Part shown: in pieces, positions 43,184-53,572 of the stretch
Layout: each line of letters starts with the position of its first letter
Numbering within the stretch: the stretch's first letter is position 1
DNA from: Eunapius fragilis
Lineage: Eukaryota; Porifera; Demospongiae; Spongillida; Spongillidae
Length of the DNA stretch: 64,000 nt
Assembly: GCA_963681505.1 (NCBI GenBank)
Contig: OY811979.1
Location: 1,869,430 to 1,933,429, forward strand
Reading direction: 5' to 3'
The notes under the pieces: generated by a model
The model's database searches: none
Seen by the model: only the letters and a program-made list of their open reading frames with translations
What the model was told of the DNA's origin: nothing
Program-made: the position numbers and the translations under genes

Positions 43184-44545
43184 AGCATCGAGGTGTTGAT
43201 GAGACCAGCAATAGTATCAAACCACTGCACACATGTAAGATAGCAGTAACCATTCCTCTATCTGTTTTGAATGCCACCCCGAGTATACCTGCTCATGTAT
43301 GGGTTAACCAAGCAATTCAAAATTAGGTTCCCACCCATACATTTCTATGGGAAATTTTTGACTATCTTAGCATCGAGGTGTTGATGAGACATGCAATATG
43401 AGCAAACCGCTGCACACATGGAAGATAGCAGTAACCATTCCTCTATCTGTTATAAATGCCACCCCGAGCATACCAGCTTTGGTTTGGGTTTACCAAGCGA
43501 TTCAAAAGTAGGTTCTCACCCATATATTCCAATGGGAAACCACCCATACATCTCTATGGGAAATAATGAGTATCTTAGCATCGAGGTGTTGAAGAGACAT
43601 GGAATAGGAGCAAACCACTGCACACATGTAAGATAGCAGTAACCATTCCTCTATCTGTTTTAAATGCCACCCCGAGCATACCTGCATCGGTTTGGGTTAA
43701 CCAAGCTATTCAAAAGTAGGTTCCCATCCATACATTCCTATGGGAAACCACACATACATCTCTATGGGAAATAATGAGTATCTTAGCATCGAGGTGTTGA
43801 TGAGAAATGGAATAGGAGCAAACCACTGCACACATGTAAGATAGCAGTAACCATTCCTCTATCTGTTTTAAATGCCACCCCGAGTATACCTGCTCATGTT
43901 AGACTAACCAAGCAATTCACAAGTAGGTTCCCACCCATACATTTCTATGGGAAATTTTTGACTATCTTAGCATCGAGGTGTTGATGAGACATGCAATATG
44001 AGCAAACCGCTGCACACATGGAAGATAGCAGTAACCATTCCTCTATCTGTTATAAATGCCACCCCGAGCATACCAGCTTTGGTATGGGTTAACCAAGCGA
44101 TTCAAAAGTAGGTTCCCACCCATATATTTCTATGGGAAATTTTTGACTATTTTAGCATCGAGGTGTTGATGAGACATGCAATATGAGCAAACCACTGCAC
44201 ACAGGGAAGATAGCAGAAACCTTTCCTCTATCTGTGTTAAATGCCACCCCGAGCATACCAGCTTTGGTATGGGTTTTCCAAGCGATTCAAAAGTAGGTTC
44301 CCACCCATACATTCCTATGGGAAACCACCCATACATCTCTATGGGAAATTTTTGACTATCTTAGCATCGAGGTGTTGATGAGACATGCAATATGAGTAAA
44401 CCACTGCACACATGGAAGATAGCAGTAACCATTCCTCTATCTGTGTTAAATGCCACCCCGAGCATACCAGCTTTGGTATGGGTTTTCCAAGCGATTCAAA
44501 AGTAGGTTCCCACCCATACATTTCTATGGGAAATTTTTGACTATG

Positions 44546-47500
44546 CCAATTGGGCCAATTGGTTCCAATGGCCCAATTGGTGCGGTATGTCCCAATGAAT
44601 TGATGCCAATTGGGCCAATTGGTTCCATTGGCCCAATTGGCGCAATATGTTCTGAAGATATGATCCCAATTGGGCCAATTGGTTCCACCGGCCCAATTGG
44701 CGCGATATGTACTATTTATGCCAATTGGGCCAATTGGTTCGACGGGCCCAATTGGTGTGATATGTCCCAATGAATTGATGCCAATTGGGCCAATTGGTTC
44801 CATCTAACCAATTGGCACGATATGCACTATTTATGCCAATTGGGCCAATTTGTTCCACAGGCCCAATTGCTGCGATATTTTCTAATGAAATGATACCAAT
44901 TGGGCCAATTGCTTCCGCCGGCCCAATTGGCGCGATATGTACTATTTATGCTAATTGGGCCAATTGGTTCCACGGGCCCAATTGGTGCGATATGTCCCAA
45001 TGGATTGATGCCAATTGGGCCAATTGGTTCCATCCGTCCAATTGGCGCGATATGTCCTAATGAAATGATTCCAATTGGGACTATTGGTTCCACGGGCCCA
45101 ATTGGTGCGATATGTCCCAATGAATTGATGCCAATTGGGCCAATTGGTTACATCGGCCCAATTGGCGCGATATGTCCTGATGAAATGATGCCAATTGGGC
45201 CAATTGGTTCCACCGGCCCAATTGGCGCGATATGTACTATTTATGCCAATTGGGCCAATTGGTTCCACGGGCCCAATTGGTGTGATATGTCCCAATGAAT
45301 TGATGCCAATTGGGGCAATTGGTTCCATCGACCCAATTGGCGCGATGTGTTCTAATGAAATGATAACAATTCGGCCAATTGGTTCCGCCGGCCCAATTGG
45401 CGCGATATGTACAATTTATGCCAATTGGGCCAATTGGTTCCACGGGCCCAATTGGTGCGATATATCCCAATAGATTGATGCCAATTGGGCCACTTGGTTC
45501 CATCGGCCCAATTGGCGCGATATGTACAATTTATGCCAATAGGGCCAATTGGTTCCACCGGCCCATTTGTTGCGGTATGTCCCAATGAATTGATGCCAAT
45601 TGGGCCAATTGTTTCCATTGGCCCAATTGGTGCGATATGAATTATTTATGCCAATTGGGCGAATTGGTTCAACAGGCCCAATTGGTGCGGTATGTCCCAA
45701 TGAATAGATGCCAATTGGGCCAATTGGTTCCATCGGCCCAATTGGCGGGATATGTTCTAATGAAATGATGCCATTTGGGCCAATTGGTTCCGCCGGCCCA
45801 ATTGGCGCGATATGTACTGTTTATGCCAATTGGGCCAATTGGTTCCACGGGCCCAATTGGTGCGATATGTCCCAATGGATTGATGCCAATTGGGCCACTT
45901 GGTTCCATCGGCCCAATTGGCGCGATAAGTACAATTTATGCCAATCGGGCCAATTGGTTCCAATGGCCCAATTGGTGCGGTATGTCCCAATGAATTGATG
46001 CCAATTGGGCCAATTGGTTCCTCCGGCCCAATCGGCGCGATATGATTAATTTACGCCAATTGGGCCAATTGGTTCCACGGGCCCAATTGGTGCGATATGT
46101 CCCAATGAATTGATGCTAATTGGACCAATTGGTTCCATGGGCCCAATTTGCGCGATATGTACAATTTATGCCAATTGGGCCAATTGGTACCACCGGCCCA
46201 ATTGTTGCGGTATGTCCCAATGAATTGATGCCAATTGGGCCAATTGGTTCCACCGGCACAATTGGCGCGATATGAACAATTTACGCCAATTGAGCCAGTT
46301 GGTTCCACGGGCCCAATTGGTGCGATATGTCCCAATGAATTGATGCCAATTGGGCCAATTGGTTCCATCGGCCCAATTGGCGCGATATGTACAATTTATG
46401 CCAATTGGGCCAATTGGTATCACCGGCCCAATTGTTGCGGTATGTCCCAATGAATTAATGCCAATTGGGCCAATTGGTTCCATCGGCCCAATTGGCGCGA
46501 TATGTTCTAATGAAATGATACCAATTGGGCCAATTGGTTCCGCCGGCCCAATTGGCGCGTTATGTACAATTTATGCCAATTGGGCCAATTGGTTCCACGG
46601 GCCCAATTGGTGCGATATGTCACAATGGATTGATGCCAATTGGGCCACTTGGTTCCATCGGCCCAATTGGCGCGATATGCACACTTTATGCCAATTGGGC
46701 CAATTGGTTCCACCGGCCCAATTGGTGCGGTATGTCCCAATGATTTGATGCCAATTGGGCCAATTGGTTCCACCGGCCCAATTGGCGCGACATGTACTAT
46801 TTATGCCAATTGGGCCAATTGGTTCCACGGGCGCGATTGGTGAGATATGTCCCATTGAATTGATGCCAATTGGGCCAATTGGTTCCATTGGCCATATTGG
46901 TGCGATATGAACTATTTATGCCAATTGGGCCAATTGGTTCCACCGACCCAATTGGCGCGATATGTACTATTCATGCCAATTGGGCCAATTGGTTCCACGG
47001 GCCCAATTGGTGCGATGTGTGCCAATAAATTATTGCCAATTGGGCCAATTGGTTCCATTGGCCCAATTGGTGCGATATGAACTATTTATGCCAATTGGGC
47101 CAATTGGTTCAACAGGCCGAATTGGTGCGGTATGTCCCAATGAATTGATGCCAATTGGGCCAATTGGTTCCATCGGCCCAATTGGCGCGATATGCGTAAT
47201 GAAATGATGCCAATTGGGCCAATTGGTTCTACCGGCCGAATTGGCGCGATATGAACAATGTATGCCAATTGGGTCAATTGGTTCCACCGGCCCAATTGGT
47301 CCGGTATGTCCCAATGAAATGATGCCAATTGGGCCAATTGGTTCCATGGGCCCAATTGGCGCAATATGTACAATTTATGCCAATTGGGCCAATTGGTTCC
47401 AATGGCCCAATTGGTGCGATATGTCTTAATGAATTGATGCCAATTGGGCCAATTGGTTCCATGGGCCTAATTGGCGCGACATGTACTATTTATGCCAATT

Positions 47501-48773
47501 GGTCCACTTGGTTCCACGGGAGCAATTGGTGCAATGTCCCATTGAATTGATGCCAATTGGGCCAATTGGTTCCATCGGCCCAATTGGCGCGATATGAACA
47601 ATTTATACCAATTGGGCCAATTGGTTCCACCGTCCCAATTGTTGCAGTATGTCCCAATGAATTGATGCCAATTGGGCCAATTGGTTCCACCGGCCCAATT
47701 GGCGCGATATGTATTAATTTTCCACGGGCCCAATTAGTGAGATATGTCCTAACGAAATGATGCCAAATGGACCAATTGGTTCCACCGGCCCAATTGGCGC
47801 GATATGTACTATTCATGCCAATTGGGCCAATTGGTTCCACGGGCCCAATTGGTGCGATATGTCCCAATGAATTGAGGCGAATTGGGCCGATTGGTTCCAT
47901 CGGCCCAATTAGCGCGATATGTACATTTTATGCCAATTGGGCCAATTGGTTCCACCGGCCCAATTGGCGCGGTATGTCCCAATGAATTGATGCCAATTGG
48001 GCCAATTGGTTCCATCGGCCCAATTGGCGCGATATGTACTATTTATGCCAATTGGGCCAATTGGTTCCACGGGCCCAATTGGTGCGATATGTCCCAATGA
48101 ATTGATGCCAATTGGGTTAATTGGTTCCATCCGCCCAATTGGCGCGACAAGTACAATTTATGCCAATCGGGCCAATTGGTTCCAATGGCCCAATTGGTGC
48201 GGTATGTCCCAATGAATTGATGCCAATTGGGCCAATTGGTTCCATCCGCCCAATTGGCGCGATATGTCCTAATGAAATGATGCCAATTGGGCCAATTGGT
48301 TCCACCGGCCCAATTGGCGCGATATAAACAATTTACGCCAATTGGGCCAATTGGTTCCACGGGCCCAATTGGTGCGATATGTCCCAATGAATTGATGCCA
48401 ACTGAGCCAATTGGTTCCATCGGCCCAATTGGCGCGACATGTACAATTTATGCCAATTGGGCCAATTGGTACCACCGGCCCAATTGTTGCGGTATGTCCC
48501 AATGAATTGATGCCAATTGGGCCAATTGGTTCCATCGGCCCAATTGGCGCGATATGGCCTGATGAAATGATGCCAATTGGGCCAATTGGTTCCACCGGCC
48601 CAATTGGCGCGATATGTACTATTTATGCCAATTGGGCCAATTGGTTCCACGGGCCCAATTGGTGTGATATGTCCCAATGAATTGATGCCAATTGGGGCAA
48701 TTGGTTCCATCGGCCCAATTGGCGCGATATGTTGTGATGAAATGATACCAATTGGGCCAATTGGTATCATTTC
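44546..48773. repeat. Array B: 55/60-bp units with CCAATTGG inverted repeats
   Basis: Each unit is a 35-bp core followed by a 20- or 25-bp tail. The core is CCAATTGGGCC, then a 13-base loop, then GGCCCAATTGG. The tail resembles CGCGATATGTACTATTTATG or TGCGATATGTCCCAATGAATTGATG, giving 55- or 60-bp units (starts at 44,546, 44,606, 44,666, 44,721, 44,781). About 70-75 units fit. The palindromic core lets both strands be read as Pro-Ile-Gly repeats, producing frames of up to about 159 codons on either strand. The 55-bp units shift the frame every few copies, so I do not call a gene. The junction with satellite A shares only a short TATG overlap. Confidence 0.95.
44606..44640. other. Representative 11-bp-arm hairpin of array B
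   Basis: Left arm CCAATTGGGCC (44,606-44,616), loop AATTGGTTCCATT, right arm GGCCCAATTGG (44,630-44,640); the arms are perfectly complementary. A second, shorter palindrome, CCAATTGG-G-CCAATTGG, overlaps the left arm, so two folds compete. The arms are mostly intact along the array, while the loop varies (CATC, CACC, CACG, CGCC, CAAT). Confidence 0.88.
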
Positions 48774-48774
48774 A
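48738..48774. other. Near-perfect 37-bp palindrome at the end of array B
   Basis: Arms TGAAATGATACCAATTGG (48,738-48,755) and CCAATTGGTATCATTTCA (48,757-48,774) are fully complementary, 18 bp each, around a single G. In ordinary units CCAATTGG is followed by TTCC. Here it is followed by the reverse complement of the ten bases before the first CCAATTGG, as if synthesis turned back on itself. Confidence 0.92.
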
Positions 48775-48814
48775 AGTGCACCAATCCGTCGCGCTGCGAC
48801 GGATTGGTGCACTT
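48774..48814. other. Perfect 41-bp inverted repeat at the start of array C
   Basis: Arms AAGTGCACCAATCCGTCGC (48,774-48,792) and GCGACGGATTGGTGCACTT (48,796-48,814) are fully complementary, 19 bp each, with spacer GCT. The right arm is normal array C sequence, and GCT is also the loop of the imperfect hairpin in ordinary C units. The left arm therefore looks like a fold-back copy of the right. It overlaps the preceding palindrome by one base. Confidence 0.93.
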
Positions 48815-49240
48815 ATGCGGGATCTATCTGTAACAATTTGGCACAATTTGGCGCGTTGCGACGGATTGCAGCATTTTCGTGGAACCAATCTGTAACAATT
48901 CGGCGCGCTACAACGGATTGCTGCATTATCGCTGGATCAATCTGCAACAATTCCGGGCAATTCAGCGCGCTGAGACCGATTGTTTCACTATGGCGGGATC
49001 AATCTGCAACAATTAGGCGCAATTCGGTTCGCTGAGACGGATTGCTGCACTATTGCGGGATCAATCTGCAATATGTTATTCGGCACAATTCGGAGCGCTG
49101 CGACCGATTGCTGCACTTTCACGGCTTCAATCTGCAACAATTCAGCGCAATTCGGCGCGCTGCGACGGATTCCTGCACTTATTTTCGCAGGATCAATCTG
49201 TAACAATTCGGGGCAATTCGGCGCGCCGAGACCGATTGCT
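48775..49240. repeat. Array C, block 1: ~62-bp units
   Basis: The units read roughly GGCGCGCTGCGACGGATTG, then CTGCACTTTCGCGGGATCAA, then TCTGCAACAATTCGGCGCAA. Spacing between CAATCTG motifs is 52, 62, 62 and 66 bp. An imperfect hairpin, AATTCGGCGC-GCT-GCGACGGATT (for example 49,149-49,171), lies in the unit. The block is collinear, unit by unit, with 51,101-51,513, including an unusual ATGTTATTCGGC unit, so the two are duplicates rather than independent samples of one array. No credible gene is present. Confidence 0.88.
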
Positions 49241-49620
49241 TAGTGGTAGTAGGATTGGTAGTGGTAGTGGTAGTGGGATTGGTAGTGGGATTGGTAGTGG
49301 TAATGGTAAGGGCAGTTGGATTGGTAGTGGGATTGGTAATGGTAGTGGTAGTGGTAGTGGGATTGTTAGAGATAGTGATAAGTGGGATTGGTAGTGGTAA
49401 TAGGAGTGGGATTGGTAGTGGGATTAGTAGTGGTAGTGGTAGAGGTAGTGGGATTGGTTGTGGTAGTGGTAGTGGTAGTGGGATTGGTAGTGGGATTGGT
49501 ATTGAGATTGGTAGTAGAAGTGGTAGTGGTAGTGGGATCGGTAGTGGGAGTGGTAGTGGGATTGGTTGTGGTAGAGGTAGTGAGATTGGTATTGAGATTG
49601 GTAGTGGTAATGGTAGTGGT
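49241..49620. repeat. Array D, block 1: GTAGTG/GGATTG hexamer array
   Basis: Simple-sequence DNA built from the hexamers GTAGTG and GGATTG in irregular order, starting directly after GACCGATTGCTT of array C. The + strand is almost free of C. On + it can be read as Gly/Val/Leu or Gly/Ser/Ile repeats and on - as Leu/Pro repeats. These are typical false frames. Confidence 0.95.
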
Positions 49621-49731
49621 TCAATCTGCAAAAATTCAGCACAATTCGGCGCGCTGCGACGGATGCCTGTACTTTCGCAGGATCAATCTGTAACAATTCG
49701 GGGCAATTCGGCGCACCGAGACCGATTGCTA
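49621..49731. repeat. Array C fragment inside array D
   Basis: This 111-bp stretch nearly duplicates about 49,126-49,240, the last part of block 1, including CGGGGCAATTCGGCGC and CCGAGACCGATTGCT directly before the hexamers. It shows that the C end plus the start of D was duplicated as one unit. A further relic, GATCGATTGCT at 50,795-50,805, resembles the same C end. Confidence 0.88.
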
Positions 49732-51054
49732 AGTGGTAGTGGGATTGGCAGTGGTAGTGGTAGTGGGATTGGTAGTGGGATTGGTAGTGGTAGTGGTAGT
49801 GGTAGTGGGATTGGTAGTGGTAGTGGTAGTGGTTGTGGGATTGGTATTGGATTGGTAGAGGGATTGGTAGTGGGATTGGTAGTGGTAGTGGTAGTGGGAT
49901 TGGTAGTGGTAGTGGAAGAGGTAGTGGGATTGGTAGTGGGGTGGGTAGTGGTAGTGGTAGTGGTAGTGGGATTGGTAGTGGGATTGGTAGTGGTAATTGT
50001 GATCGGTAGTGGGATTTGTAGTGGTAGTGGTATTGGGATTGGTAGTGGTAGTGGTAGTGGGATTGGTAGTGGTAGTGGTAGTGGTAGTGGGATTGTTAGT
50101 GGGATTGGTAGTGGGATTGGTTGTGGTAGTGGGATTGGTAGTGGGATTGGTAGTGGGATTGGTAGTGGGATTGGTAGTGGGATTGGTAGTGGTAGTGGTT
50201 GAGGTAGTGGGATTGGTAGTGGGATTGGAAGTGGGATTGGTAGTGGTAGTGGGATTGGTAGTGGGATTGGTAGTGGGATTGGTAGTGGGATTGGTAGTGG
50301 TAGTGGTAGTGGTAGTGGGATTGTTAGTGGGATTGGTAGTGGGATTGGTAGTGGGATTGGTTGTGGTAGTGGTAGTGGTAGTGGGATTGTTAGTGGGATT
50401 GGTAGTGGGATTGGTAGTGGAAATTGTAGTGGTCGTGGGATTAGTAGTGGGATTGGTAGTGGTAGTGGGATTGGTAGTGGGATTGGTAGTGGGATTGGTA
50501 AGTGGGATTGGTAGTGGTAGTGGGATTGGTAGTGGTAGTGGTAGAGGTAGTGGGATTGGTAGTGGGATTGGTAGTGGTAGTTGTAGTGGTAGTGGGATTG
50601 TTAGTGGGATTGGTAGTGGGATCGGTATTGGGATTGGTAGTGGTAATTGTAGTGGTAGTGGGATCGGTAGTGGGATTTGTAGTGGTAGTGGTAGTGGGAT
50701 TGGTAGTGGTAGTGGTAGTGGGATTGGTAGTGGGATTGGTAGTGGAAATTGTAGTGGTCGTGGGATTGGTAGGGGACTTGGTAGTGTAGTGGTAGATCGA
50801 TTGCTAGTGGTAGTGGTAGTGGGATTGGTAGTGGGATTGGTAGTGGTAGCGGTAATGGGATTGGTAGTGGGATTGGTAGTGGTAATTATAGTGGTAGTGG
50901 GATAAGTAGTGGGATTGGTATTGGTAGTGGTAGTGGGATTGGAAGTGGTAGTGGTAGTGGGATTGGCCGCGGTATTGGTAGTGGAATTGGTTGTGGGTTT
51001 GTTTGTGGTAGTGGTAGTGGTAGTGGGATTGGTAGTGGTAATTGAAGTGGGATT
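49732..51054. repeat. Array D, block 2: GTAGTG/GGATTG hexamer array
   Basis: About 1.3 kb of GTAGTG and GGATTG hexamers with rare variants (GTAATTG, GGTCGTG, GTTGTG). Strong strand asymmetry: the + strand is G/T/A with C almost absent. Dense GG and GGG runs could support two-tier G-quadruplex or R-loop formation; that is inference. Stop-free frames of about 320 and 300 codons on + arise from composition only. Confidence 0.95.
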
Positions 51055-51515
51055 GCGGGATCAATCTGTAACAATTCAGCGAAATTCGGCGCGTTGCGAC
51101 GGATTGGTGCACTTTTGCGGGATCTATCTAACAATTTGGCGCAATTTGGCGCGCTGCGACGGATTGCAGCACTTTCGCGGAACCAATCTGTAACAATTCG
51201 GCGCGCTACAACGGATTGCTACACTATCGCTGGATCAATCTGCAACAATTCGGGGCAATTCGGCGCGCTGAGACCGATTGCTTCACTATGGCGGGATCAA
51301 TCTGCAACAATTAGGCGCAATTCGGCACGCTGAGACGGATTGCTGCACTTTTGCGGGATCAATCTGCAATATGTTATTCGGCACAATTCAGCGCGCTGCG
51401 ACCGATTGCTGCGCTATCACGGGTTCAATCTGCAACAATTCAGCGCAATCCGGCGCGCTGCGACGGATTACTGCACTTTCGCAGGATCAATCTGTAACAA
51501 TTCGGGGCAATTCGG
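51055..51515. repeat. Array C, block 2
   Basis: Collinear copy of block 1 (48,801-49,230 against 51,101-51,513; offset 2,300 falling to about 2,294 through small indels). Differences are mainly single bases. It ends abruptly in GGGGCAATTCGGGACAAG, where array E starts. Confidence 0.88.
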
Positions 51516-51517
51516 GA

Positions 51518-51690
51518 CAAGTATGTCATTATGCAAGTATGTCACGATGACTCCTGCAGGATGCAAGTATGTCACTATGCATGACTCCTGTAGGAGTCAA
51601 GAATTTACATGATTCTCTCCTGCGGGAGTCAAGTATTTCAATGTATGACTCCTGCGGGAGTCAAGTATTTCAAAGCATAACTCCCGCAGG
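51518..51690. repeat. Array E edge block repeated at +1,435 bp
   Basis: The first ~170 bp of array E, with CAAGTATGTCATTATGCAAG, GCAGGATGCAAG and TCAAAGCATAAC, recurs at about 52,953-53,125. The left edge of the array is therefore an internal piece of array E joined to array C, not a degraded terminus. Confidence 0.8.
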
Positions 51691-52159
51691 AGTCAAGTAT
51701 GTCACAATGCAACACTCCTGCAGGAGTCAAGTATTTCAATGTATGACTCCTGCAGGAGTCAAGGATGTCAATATGTATGACTTCTGCTGGAGTCAAGTAT
51801 GTCACAATGCAACACTCCTGCAGGAGTCAAGTATTTCAATGTATGACTCCTGCAGGAGTCAAGGATGTCAATATGTATGACTTCTGCTGGAGTCAAGTAT
51901 CTCCATGCATGACTCCTACCGGAGTGAAAAATCTCCATGTATGACTCCTGCAGGAGTCATGTATGTCAGTATGATTGACTCCAGCAGGAGTCAAGTATGT
52001 CACTATGTATGACTCCTGCAGGAGTCAAGTATTTCAATGTATGACTCCCGCAGGAGTCAAATATTTCAATGAAGGACTCCTGCAGGAATAAAGTATGTCA
52101 TTATGTATAACTCCTCCAGGAGTCATGCATCTCCATGCATTACTCCTGCAGGAGTCAAG

Positions 52160-52219
52160 TATCTGAACCTGCGTCAGCAGGTTCAATATAGGATTGATTG
52201 AGGAGTCATGAATGTCATT
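52160..52219 (+). other. Stem-loop with conserved tail, internal copy
   Basis: TATC is followed by stem TGAACCTGC (52,164-52,172), loop GTCA, stem GCAGGTTCA (52,177-52,185) and the tail ATATAGGATTGA. A spacer-like ATGAATGTCATT follows at 52,208-52,219. The 9-bp stem is perfect. It interrupts the palindrome/spacer rhythm of array E and is followed by about 25 bp of other sequence (TTTTCAACAATTATG). The same architecture, with another stem sequence, ends the array at 62,901-62,959. Confidence 0.85.
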
Positions 52220-53572
52220 TTTTCAACAATTATGACTCCTTCAGGAGTCAAGTATTTCAATGTATGACTCCTGCAGGAGTCAAGTATTTCAATATGTATG
52301 ACTCCTGCAGGAGTCAAGTATGTCAGTATGTATGACTCCTGCAGGAGTCAACTATATATATGCATGACTCCTGCAGGAGTCAAGTATGTCAATATCTCTG
52401 ACTCCTTCAGAAGTCAAGTATTTCAATGTATGACTCCTGCAGGAGTCAAGTATTTCAATATGTATGACTCCTGCAGGAGTCAAGTATGTCAGTATGTATG
52501 ACTCATGCAGGAGTCAACTATATATATGCATGACTCCTGCAGGAGTCAAGTATGTCAGTATGCAAGACTCCTGCAGCAGTCAAGAATGTTAATGTATGAT
52601 TCCTGCAGGAGTCAAGTATCTCCAAGCATGACTTCTGCAGGAGTCAAGTAATTCAGTATGTATGATACCTGCAGGAGTCAAGTATGTCACTCAAGTATTT
52701 CAATGTACGAGTCCTGCAGGAGTCAATTATTTTAATTATGACTCCTGCAGGAGTCATGTATGTCAATATGTCTGACTCCTGCAGGAGTCAAGTATTTCAA
52801 TGTATGACTCCTGCAGGAGTCAAGTATTTCGATATGTATGACTCCTGCAGGAGTCAAGTATCTCCATGCATGACTCCTGCAGGAGTCAAGTATGTCAGTA
52901 TGCATGACTCCAGCACGAGTCAAGTATCTCAATGTATGACTCCTGCAGGATGCAAGTATGTCATTATGCAAGTATGTCACTATGACTCCTGCAAGATGAA
53001 AGTATGTCACTATGCATGACTCCTGTAGGAGTCAAGAATTTAAATGATTGACTCCTGCGGGAGTCAAGTATTTCAATGTATGACTCCTGTGGGAGTCAAG
53101 TATTTCAAAGCATAACAACCGCAGGAGTCAAGTATGTCAATATGTAGGACTCCTGCAGGAGTCAAGTATCTCAATGTATGACTCCTGCAAGTGTCAAGTA
53201 TGTCACAATGCAACTCTCCTGCAGGAGTCAAGTAATTCAATGTATGACTCCTGCAGGAGTCAAGGATGTCAATATGTATGACTTCTGCTGGAGTCAAGTA
53301 TCTCCATGCATGACTCCTACAGGAGTGAAAAATCTCCATGCATGACTCCTGCAGGAGTCAAGTATGTCAGTATGTTTGACTCCAGAAGGAGTCAAGTATG
53401 TCACTATGAATGACTCCTGCAGGAGTCAGGTATTTCAATGTATGACTCCTGAAGGAGTCAAGTATGTCAGTATCATTGACTACTACAGGAGCCATATGTC
53501 AATATGTATGACTCCTGCAGGAGTATAGTATGTCAATATGTATGACTCCTCCAGGAGTCATTTATCTCCATG

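Larger units (their letters stand above)
1..44545. repeat. Satellite A: 185/208-bp tandem array with higher-order structure
   Basis: The whole interval is a head-to-tail array of one monomer family that starts at AGCATCGAGGTGTTGATGAG. Two lengths alternate irregularly: 208 bp (for example 1-208) and 185 bp (209-393). A long plus a short unit gives 393 bp, a spacing seen again and again. At about 194 bp per unit I estimate some 230 copies. The left part differs by scattered single-base changes only, while the right part holds several diverged subfamilies. The left edge lies outside the window. The right edge is abrupt at about 44,541-44,545, where a monomer stops in GACTATG and array B begins. 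Each 208-bp unit can encode a 72-residue frame on + and each pair of units a 77-residue frame on -. Length classes that are not multiples of three and conserved stops make this non-coding. The satellite family itself is not one I recognise. Confidence 0.97.
25500..44545. repeat. Diverged right half of satellite A
   Basis: From about 25.5 kb new monomer subfamilies appear, with some further homogeneous units at 27.3-29.6 kb. They carry GAGCAAACCGCTG, GTTATAAATGCC, CATACCAGCTTTGG, GGGAAATAATGAC, CTGTTAGGGTTAACC, CTCATGTTAGGCTAACC and GAGACCAGCAATAG. Monomer identity is visibly lower than on the left. The main stem appears in further paired versions, such as GTTAG/CTAAC. Confidence 0.85.

Noticed and set aside
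1-44545. Recurring 72-codon (+) and 77-codon (-) frames in satellite A as a multicopy small protein family
   Set aside because: They are the same monomer sequence read on both strands. Neither monomer length is a multiple of three, each frame ends at a stop inherent to the unit, and no promoter or start context differs from copy to copy.
44339-48812. Collagen-like PIG-repeat gene in array B
   Set aside because: Frames appear equally on both strands because of the palindrome, and shift at each 55-bp unit.
49243-50905. Frames of about 320 and 300 codons (Gly/Val/Leu, Gly/Ser/Ile) in array D
   Set aside because: Hexamer repeats without C or stop codons give long open frames in several registers. 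Composition is purely that of the simple repeat.
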